From: Amyelois transitella
Lineage: Eukaryota; Arthropoda; Insecta; Lepidoptera; Pyralidae
Direction: 5' to 3'
Length of the DNA stretch: 64,000 nucleotides
Assembly (NCBI RefSeq): GCF_032362555.1
Contig: NC_083505.1
Span: 583,001-647,000 of the forward strand
Made by a program: the position numbers and the translations under genes. Shown here in pieces: positions 57,201 through 64,000 of this stretch. Below the pieces are notes generated by a model. It saw nothing but the letters and a program-made list of their open reading frames with translations. It was not told the origin of the DNA and ran no database searches. Within the stretch, counting starts at the first letter, position 1. Every line of letters begins with the position of its first letter.

Positions 57201-60200
57201 CAGAGAGTTAAGTTGGGAGAATTCGTGAGTGGAGATGAGCCTATTACCCACGGAGTACCGCAAGGTAGTGTGCTTGGTCCAACACTGTTCCTGATATATG
57301 TATATAAACAGTCTCTGCGAGTTAAACATAGAAGGAGGTCAAGTGTTTTCCTATGCGGATGACACGGCGCTTACTTTTTATGGTGACACTTGGAAAGAAG
57401 TATACCATATTGCTGAACAGGGACTTAAAAGTGCACAAGATTGGTTGAGATCGAATTTGCTTACACTAAATAAAAATAAAACTAATTTCATCAGTTTCTC
57501 TATTCGAAACTCAACTCAACCTCCTCCGGAACTTTCTCTAAAATTACATACGTGTCAAAGGGATCGGGAACAGTGTGACTGTTACACTATTAATAAAGTT
57601 AGTTCTGTAAAATACCTTGGTGTAAATATTGATCAAAATTTTAACTGGTATTCTCATATTGAACTTATAATATCTAGAATAAGAAAGCTCACATGGATTT
57701 TCAAAAATCTTAGGTATGTTGCAAACGTTAAACTAGTCCGTAATATATATGTTGCACTGGTTCAATCTGTCATTGTCTATTGTATCCCTATCTGGGGTTG
57801 TGCTGCAAAATCCAAATTAATCGAATTAGAGCGTGCTCAGCGATCCTTACTTAAAATTATGCATTTCAAACCTTACCGATATCCAACTGACATGCTCTAT
57901 GCAGACACTAATCTACTTACAATTAGACAGCTATATATACTACACTCAGTATTAAGACAACATAAGACATTAGACTATGACAATACCATACTGAACAAAG
58001 AAGAATAAATATTATATTTCATCATGAACCAGCAAGGACTGCATTTGCATCTAATCAAAATTTCAGATTGTCCTCTTACTTATATAAACAGCTAAATAAT
58101 AAGCTAGATATATATAATAAAACTTACTATGATTGTAAACGCACATTGATATCTTGGTTGCAGAAACTTACTTATGAAGAAACTGAAGCACTTTTAACAC
58201 GAATAACTTAATACTGTATTGAAATAAATTACATATTGTAGAATTGTTTAAGCACAGATTAATACATAAATTATATCATAATAATTAAATTAATAATAAT
58301 ACCAAATGTTATTTTTAATAAAATATAATATTGTATATTTACAACTATGTTTAAATATAGCGATATATGTATGTTAGGAATCATAATAATAATATTAAGT
58401 GAGTGGCGAGTCACCACCTGCCACATAATAGTCACGTATTCATGATTATGGCAGGTGTCCGAACTTCTTCAGCAATAGCCCAGTTTAAATCCATCCAAAC
58501 GTCAACTCCATAACCCATCATCCTTTTCCTTATTTTGTAATAGCTCCACCTCCTGCCGAGACTTGTTCATGGACATATTGTCTATTGATATGGCCGGGAA
58601 CGGGTTTTGGCAGGAGAACAACATAACATCAACTTCTCCAAAGGGCCTCTACGTGTTGGATTTATATCCCCACGCAAGCCTCTCAAAAATCCGGGGTGTA
58701 TAGACCCGTGAAATCCAAGCGGAGAAACATAATTATTAATTAAATATCTAAACTTTGCATGTAATGCCATTATATTTAAAGAGCGGATCTCACCTAACAC
58801 AGGTTTTTGTAAACTTAAATGGTGAGACCCTGCTACCCACTTGTACTGCACTTGTTAAAAGGAATAAATGAATTTTGAATGGATGCCGTAAAAGGCAACT
58901 GAGAGCTTATAAACTTGGTATTCCCATTCTAGACGATGAACTAGCAACCTGTCACTACACAATTCCATCATAAAACCGTACAGCTAAAAGGAACCTACAT
59001 AATCTCTCCACCCCGCAAGGAATATACAGGGTGACATTTAAAACAACTGCATCCTTTTAAACATAGACTATACCCATGCTTCTGAGCCGTTTGAGCCTAT
59101 TTTTACTACGCTTTTATTAGCTTGGGTTGTATGTATGTATGTATGTATGTATGTAACGGAATCTTTGAGCTTAATTTTCACTGATTTCTAAACGTCTGAT
59201 CAACTTGAAACTTTGCACACGTATCAAGGACCGATGACAATGCAATATTTTGATAAGAGTTTCTCATTATCCTTATTAAAACTGCCAGGATTAATAAATT
59301 CATTTTTAGATCCTTCGTATGAGAGTAAGAGAGACAGAGATAGCACCAGTGCCAGTAATCTCCATACAAGAAACCAAGAAGTTCTGACGTATAAGGAGTC
59401 CAAAAAGAGATGTAATATATTTCCATATAATGTTACTATTAACCTGAGGCTTTTTTATTTCATCGCATCGCTCCATTTAGAATTACCATTAGAAACAATA
59501 GTAGAATTAGTAGAATATTTTAAAACAATAAAAAATATATAAGTAATAAAACAAAAGTAATAAATGAAAATTGAACACAAATTTACAACAATACAAGAAT
59601 AAAGTTACTACTTACAGAACTTTGCGATATTTAATACGTATTTAAGATATTAATGCGATTATGTAACTTTTGCATATTTATAATAGCAACACTGTAATAC
59701 TCGCTTGGAAAATGAGTGACAGTTTGTTTATTTATGTAAAATAAGTTTTGCAGTAAGTTTTGAATTCGATTCTAACACCTGTAAACTTTCTTTCTGTTTT
59801 TTTTACCGGTGCCTGTGTATTTACCTATTTGCACTTTGTTTTGTGCTGATAACTTGTCGTTATTTGGAGTTTGGAATCTTCCGTTGAGTCGAGCTTTGTT
59901 CTTCCGGATATTCGTGTGATTTTATCATCTGAGATTGGACTCTGACTGTGTTCACTGTGTTGTGCAGATATTTTGAGATAGGACTCCTGTAAAAAGTACC
60001 TGATTATTTGAGATAGGAGTCCCAAGTTTGTGTTTGTTTTTGTGAAAGACAGATTTTACTACAAAAGTGCCACGATGTCTTCAGATAAACATTGTTGCGT
60101 TCCTGGTTGTAAAGGCAGTGGAGGTATGTTTGAAATATTTTTGTTCCTGTATCAATCTGCCTCTTAATCTTGTGGTTTGATTCCTGGCAAGGCCACAATC

Positions 60201-63200
60201 GAAAATTGTTATGTTTGCTGGATAGTCAAAAATATTATTAACAGTGATTTATCACTATAAAATTCTTTTCAACTGGGTTTAACAATCATCATACATACAT
60301 GCATACATATAATCACGTCTATATCCCTTGCGGGGTAGACAGAGCCAACAGTCTTGTAAAGACTGATAGGCCACCTTCAGCTATTGGGCTTTAAGATAGA
60401 ATTGAGATTCAAATAGTGACAGGTTGCTAGCCCATCGCCTAAAAAAGAATCATGATGATGAGAATATTATGAGATTTAATCCAATCAGGCCACATATAAC
60501 TTTAAGAAAGTTAGTTGTGAAAACCTCCGGCGATGGGCGCATGGTTGCGAAAGTCATTTCTAGTAAGATAGTTATACAGCGTAGTAGAAGTAGTAGGAAG
60601 TTAACACTTCTACCAAAAAATAATTGTATAAAAAAACTAAAAAACTAGGCGTTTTATTGCTAATCAAACTAAAAAATAGAAAATAAATAATAGTTTAAAA
60701 AAAACTAAAAAACTACGCTTTATTGCTAATCAAACTAAAAAATAGAAAATAAAATTTAAAGACAAAGGAATTATAAAACAGTAGTAGCAAGTCGAACAAT
60801 CGGTTATAGTCAATTACCTCCGATTAAAATTATAACAAAATTAAATTTATAAACAAAACAATTTAAATCAGAGTAAAAAGCGTGGGGTGCATTTTACTTC
60901 ATTTTCATAACTCTCTTGTCATAAATATATGCTAATAGAATGATTTTAATATTTACTACATCAGGCACCCCACGCTTTTTACTCAGATTTCAATTGTTTT
61001 GTTTATAAATTTAATTTTGTTATAATTTTAATCGGAGGTAATTGACTATAACCGATTGTTCGACTTGCTACTACTGTTTTATAATTCCTTTGTCTTTAAA
61101 TTTTATTTTCTATTTTTTAGTTTGATTAGCAATAAAGCGTAGTTTTTTAGTTTTTTTTAAACTATTATTTATTATTTAAACGTCATCATTTTCACATTTA
61201 AAAAACCCTCAAATACTACGTCACACGCTTTATTAAAGACCAATACTACAAAAAGAAATTAAAACTAAACATGTAAATAAATGTCTGAAAAATAAATTAT
61301 TTTTCTAGTATCAAGATCAAGTAAAGTATAGTTGTCGAAATCGCTCAGCTGAATGAATTGTGTCGTTTACCTTTGAATCTTACGCGTCGCTTTTCCGCCG
61401 GCCGGAGTGATATTACGTATTTAGGATCGTGGATTTTGATACTTTAATTTTTTTTTCGTACTTTCTAAAATATGAACCGATATTTTTCTTTTAACGTTTT
61501 TTAGTATCCTTTAGATGAGTACACTTATCAGTTAAATTTATGCAGTTGAATTAAAAGTCACCATGTAGACGTCATCATTTAAATAAATAAATAAGACAAT
61601 CAAGCCAACCATCCCAAAGTTCTTACCTGATGACCTTCCTGGCGATGAAGAACACGTCGTCCACGAGGCTCGAGGTCACAGCGCCCGCACTCGGCGCGGC
61701 CAGCTTCAGCGCTTTGTTCACGCTCTCCTCTAAGAAGAATCTAGAACAAGTATTATATAGCGTTTCGATAGAACATCCGAGTAAAATCTATACTAATATT
61801 ATAAAGCTGAAGAGTTTGTTTGTTTGTTTGAACGCGCTAATCTTAGGAACTACTGGTTCGAATTGAAATTCGAGTAAAATCTATACTAATATTATAAAGC
61901 TGAAGAGTTTGTTTGTTTGTTTGAACGCGCTAATCTCAGAACTACTGGTTCGAATTGAAAAATTGTTTTTGCGTTGAATAGACCATTTATCGAGGAAGGC
62001 TTTAGGCTATATAAAATCACGCTGCAACTATTAGGAGCAAAGAAATAATGGAAATGTGAAAAATATCGGGGAAAATTATTCATCCTTGAGGGCTTCAATG
62101 ATGCCCAAAATAACTATTCTACGCGGACGAAGTCGCGGGCACAGCTACATACATACATAATTACATACATATAATCACGTCTTCATCCCTAGACAGAGCC
62201 AACAGTCTTGAAAATTCTGATGGGCCACGTTCAGCTATTTGAATTACTGATAGAATTGAGATTAATATAAAGTGACAGATACTTAATTTTATTGTGGCGA
62301 CATCTCTTAGCCAAACGTCACAACAGCCAATCACACAACAAATGTCAATCATCGCGAAGAAATTGACGCGCTCAACCAATAGCAGCGAAGAATCTACATC
62401 GCGCAAGCAAAGATTTCATGGATTGGAGAATAAATACAACCTCCGACTCAACATCGTCTGTCGCGCGGTTCCCCAGGCATCACACCAGCCTGGCGGAAGA
62501 TCTTCTCTTTTATTATTAAAAAAGCGATTGAAAGAAGTATATTATAATTTACATAATTTCATTTGAGAAATAAAAGGATTCCATTGAATTGAATTCAATT
62601 AATATCCTTTATTTGATTTTTACACTTTAAACAAATTACCTTCTTCTCTCACATTTGGCGATGTTCTACACCTAGATATTGACTGACTGACCAGTTACCT
62701 CTCTAAAGCTAAGTACTGCCCCAGCAGGTCTTGCGCAGTCCTCGTCAGCTCGCACTTGGCGATCGTCTTCTCAATTTGTTCTGAAGCCGCCTTCTGATTC
62801 GCTTCATCCAGGGTTGACGCATCGGCCTAGATTACAATTTTAAACATTTGTAAATTATTATTTTTTAATTTAATAAAAAAGAACTAAGTATATTTACATA
62901 TAAATCTACAAATAAGCCTAAATATAAAACTAACACTTATTTACAAAAATGCACATCCCGGCAGATCAAAGACAAGTGCCCAGAAGGCTGGCAGCAAAAG
63001 ATAAGCATTGCCACGTTGAATGGCAATGCTTATCTTTTGAGCGAGCTAAAAACCAGCCTTCTGGTCACGAGTAACCTCGACAATTTCCGGGCGACGACGT
63101 CGTAAATTATTTATAACTAAAAATACCATGTAAAACAAAACCAACTGTGTGGCAAATACCATCAAAATAGGTCCCAGTAGCTTAAAGTCTTCTTCTTTCT

Positions 63201-64000
63201 TCGAAGTATGAATTGAACTCGACCACAGATTACGCCCATAGATAAAACCAGTCATCATTAATAAATAAATAAAAAAAACTCTTTACATAGGTAACACAGT
63301 TGTAGATTGGTGCTTCCTTTTAAGCTTTACGCCTGTGCCAGGAGTCATCATTAAATACTCACCTCCACTTTCCTGGTGAGGAAGTCGAAATACAGCCTAA
63401 TTCTGTTGAGACACAGCGCCAGTTCGAGGAGAACAGGTTCAGCCGCCAGGGCGTTCCGCTTGGAGCCCGCGGGGCTGAGCACGTCCGCGCGGGCGCTCCG
63501 GAGGGCGGCGCTCACTCGGGAGGCTCCGGCGCACACCTGGAACATATACGTTACACCTAACCTTTTGCTATACATTTAAAAAGGGATTAAGACATTTTAA
63601 GACTAAGGAGCCCTTTTTTTTTTTGGTTATCGAAGGGGAAATCCCTTTTACGGACAACCCCCTGGGTCTTCACCCGGGAGAGTGTGGGACTCCTGGCAGC
63701 TAGTATACCAGCCTACCCACTAAAACCCCTCCGTTCGCCCTTAGACTAAGGAGCCCTTCAACCGTGCCGTGTGATGTCCGACACGTTAGAATAGAATTCC
63801 TGTTGATGTCGTAAAAAGCGAAAAGGTATATAGGCTTGTAAAATGGGTTAGCAACCTGTCACTATTTTAATCTCAATACTATCATAAAGAAGCCATACAG
63901 CTGAACGAGACCTAGCAGTCTTTTCAAGACTATCAGCTTTGTCTACCCCTCAAGGGATATAGACGTGACTATATGTATGTATGTATGTGGAACTCACCAC
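54257..64000 (-). CDS. Cog4: Conserved oligomeric Golgi complex subunit 4, C-terminal part
   Basis: Exons on minus: 63998-64000 (edge), 63363-63536, 62699-62826, 61627-61740, 56605-56833, 56030-56156, 55555-55680, 55021-55193 and 54257-54454 (TGA). They total 1272 nt, 423 codons plus stop, with every phase matching. The order and motifs follow human COG4: RFFLEESVNKAL, then GAVTSSLVDDVFFIARKVI (human GQLTSSMVDDVFYIVKKCI), RRSISTGSVDGACAVLN (human RALSSSSIDCLCAMIN), EAQRSLFLAHMNEAE, a final RMGGFLVERR (human RLGGLQFDKE) and the C-terminus LVRDVLARR. Human COG4 is 785 aa, so roughly the N-terminal 45 percent lies beyond the right edge. COG4 is part of lobe A of the COG tether and works with Sly1 and SNAREs in retrograde Golgi traffic. 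The exons are extremely GC- and alanine-rich against AT-rich introns. The 4.8-kb intron 56834-61626 holds several nested elements. Confidence 0.93.
54471..54682 (-). mobile_element. Helitron-like element beside the COG4 last exon
   Basis: Second subfamily (CTAGAGGCCGCCCGCGACTT). Its 3' end is 16 bases upstream of the acceptor-exon junction at 54454. Confidence 0.8.
55292..55526 (-). repeat. tRNA-headed SINE
   Basis: Complete copy in reverse, in the COG4 intron between exons 55193 and 55555. Both promoter boxes are present. Confidence 0.8.
55823..55977 (+). repeat. Pyrimidine-rich minisatellite, about five units
   Basis: Units of about 31-33 bases around CTGACCCCTCACATCTCCC, almost free of G on plus. 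In the COG4 intron 55681-56029. Confidence 0.85.
56268..56470 (+). mobile_element. Fragment of the same LTR family
   Basis: Matches the solo LTR from AACCAATAGCAG to GCTCCCGCTA with changes; the 5' part is lost. In a COG4 intron. Confidence 0.65.
56982..58385 (+). pseudogene. Non-LTR retrotransposon reverse transcriptase, frameshifted
   Basis: The frame opens GFRSGRSTEDAVAAFTK and runs through FLDLKNAFDTV, GVPQGSVLGP and FLIY. It then shifts near 57300 into a second frame with FSYADDTAL (the catalytic YADD), and shifts again near 58005 to finish with LISWLQKLTYEETEALLTRIT at about 58211. The domain order is that of a Jockey/CR1-like LINE whose 5' half (endonuclease) is missing. At least two frameshifts make it inactive. 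It lies in the COG4 intron, antisense to the gene. Confidence 0.85.
58386..58870 (+). mobile_element. 3' untranslated tail of the LINE
   Basis: Follows the reverse transcriptase directly and shares GCGAGTCACCA, ATAGCCCAG and AAAGGGCCTCT landmarks, in order, with 48600-48930, so both are tails of one LINE family. Confidence 0.6.
58882..59032 (+). repeat. CATA-tailed SINE fragment
   Basis: Diverged middle and 3' portion (GGATGCCGTAAAAGGC to CCCCGCAAGGAATATA). Confidence 0.6.
59040..60074 (+). other. Sequence upstream of the THAP exon
   Basis: Unique-looking, with a (GTAT)n run at 59128-59155 and a GAGTGACAGTTTG near 59713. It may be the left part of a THAP-carrying transposon, but no terminal repeats were found. 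Confidence 0.3.
60075..60123 (+). CDS. First exon of a THAP-type zinc finger gene, rest missing
   Basis: ATG at 60075 opens MSSDKHCCVPGCKGSG and ends phase 1 at a GTATGT donor. M-x(5)-CCVPGCK is the usual start of a THAP domain (the first two zinc-binding cysteines). THAP domains occur in host DNA-binding proteins and in P-element-like transposases. It is antisense to COG4 within its 4.8-kb intron. The expected second exon with the remaining Cys and His ligands was not found. A SINE fragment occupies 60288-60450, and an open stretch to 60648 (PIRPHITLRKLVVKTSGDG) may be a remnant of the same gene. Probably a broken transposon. Confidence 0.45.
60288..60450 (-). repeat. CATA-tailed SINE, 3' half
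   Basis: Inserted between the THAP exon and the large hairpin. Confidence 0.75.
60683..61173. repeat. Large near-perfect inverted repeat (hairpin)
   Basis: Left arm 60683-60890 and right arm 60965-61173 are reverse complements over about 205 bases. I count two mismatches, both near the loop end (TTTAAATCAGAG against TTGAAATCTGAG). The spacer is 74 bases. A partial direct copy of the outer left arm precedes it (about 60640-60690). It lies inside the long COG4 intron, so it is transcribed with the COG4 pre-mRNA and would fold into a long duplex. Confidence 0.9.
61787..62148 (+). mobile_element. Helitron-like element with duplicated 5' end
   Basis: A first copy of about 93 bases including 11 bases of flank (CGAGTAAAAT) is repeated in tandem before the full element at 61880-62148. 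Confidence 0.75.
62150..62274 (-). repeat. CATA-tailed SINE, 3' half
   Basis: Abuts a Helitron end on one side and the LTR fragment on the other. Confidence 0.7.
62294..62515 (+). mobile_element. LTR fragment, 3' end lost
   Basis: Starts TTGTGGCGACATCTC and follows the solo LTR as far as CTGGCGGAAGATC. Confidence 0.65.
62980..63064. repeat. Interrupted palindrome after the small membrane ORF
   Basis: Outer 12-base arms CCAGAAGGCTGG/CCAGCCTTCTGG and inner 19-base arms around a 7-base loop (63014-63020), with unequal gaps of 3 and 13 bases. Confidence 0.9.
63046..63258 (-). CDS. Small single-pass membrane protein ORF inside a COG4 intron
   Basis: 70-codon ORF with a charged N-terminal part (SKKEEDFKLLGP), one clear membrane segment (ILMVFATQLVLFYMVFLVI) directly followed by NLRRRR, and a basic/acidic tail ending DQKAGF. 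The positive cluster after the helix suggests the C-terminus is cytosolic or matrix-facing. It lies on the same strand as COG4, between exons 62826 and 63363, without any intron of its own, so it may be an intronic gene, a retrocopy or an unusual exon. I do not recognise the family. An inverted copy of its 3' end follows the stop codon (62980-63064). Confidence 0.45.
   Translation of the reverse strand: MMTGFIYGRNLWSSSIHTSKKEEDFKLLGPILMVFATQLVLFYMVFLVINNLRRRRPEIVEVTRDQKAGF
63616..63742 (-). mobile_element. Short LINE 3' end with target-site duplication
   Basis: On minus the element ends CTTCGATAACC plus an A run. It is flanked by a perfect 16-base direct repeat, AGACTAAGGAGCCCTT, at 63600-63615 and 63743-63758. 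This is a 5'-truncated target-primed insertion. Confidence 0.85.
63762..63988 (+). repeat. CATA-tailed SINE
   Basis: Near full length; its tail reaches to within 4 bases of the donor of the COG4 exon at the window edge. Confidence 0.8.

Overview
This is animal nuclear DNA, almost certainly from a moth or butterfly. The genes are split by GT-AG introns and their exons match insect and human proteins. The space between exons is filled by repeat types typical of Lepidoptera: a SINE-like repeat ending in CATA/TATG tracts, tRNA-headed SINEs, TC...CTAG Helitron-like elements, RTE-type LINE tails ending in (TATG)n, and short foldback elements. There is no sign of operons, prophage or CRISPR. All identifications come from reading translations; no database search was run, and splice sites were chosen by GT/AG signals and phase.

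Layout. 1-9.35 kb: a minus-strand gene for a coiled-coil protein I cannot name, starting at 9349, with at least two alternative 3' ends and possibly further exons running off the left edge. 10-25.1 kb: a complete minus-strand mitochondrial carrier of the Bmcp/SLC25A14-SLC25A30 type (six coding exons, 294 aa), with a probable spliced 3' UTR reaching about 10.1 kb. 25.6-49.3 kb: three paralogous four-membrane-segment MARVEL (CMTM-like) genes with the same three-exon phase-0 plan. Gene 1 is on plus (26.2-28.6 kb), gene 2 on minus (41.2-36.1 kb, last exon not found) and gene 3 on plus (44.9-49.2 kb). Genes 1 and 2 converge on polyA signals 23 bases apart near 30.27 kb; genes 2 and 3 start head to head. 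54.2-64 kb: the C-terminal half of COG4, a Golgi tethering subunit, on minus and continuing past the right edge. Its introns hold a small membrane-protein ORF, a THAP-type zinc finger first exon, a LINE reverse transcriptase, and a 490-base near-perfect inverted repeat.

The genes are functionally unrelated housekeeping or membrane genes and do not form a pathway. The unusual content is structural: a roughly 205-bp-arm hairpin inside COG4, a series of short-spacer perfect palindromes, tandem copies of the end of one Bmcp exon including its splice donor, a Helitron placed so close to a COG4 exon that it probably supplies the branch point, and a SINE and LINE that share a 3' end.
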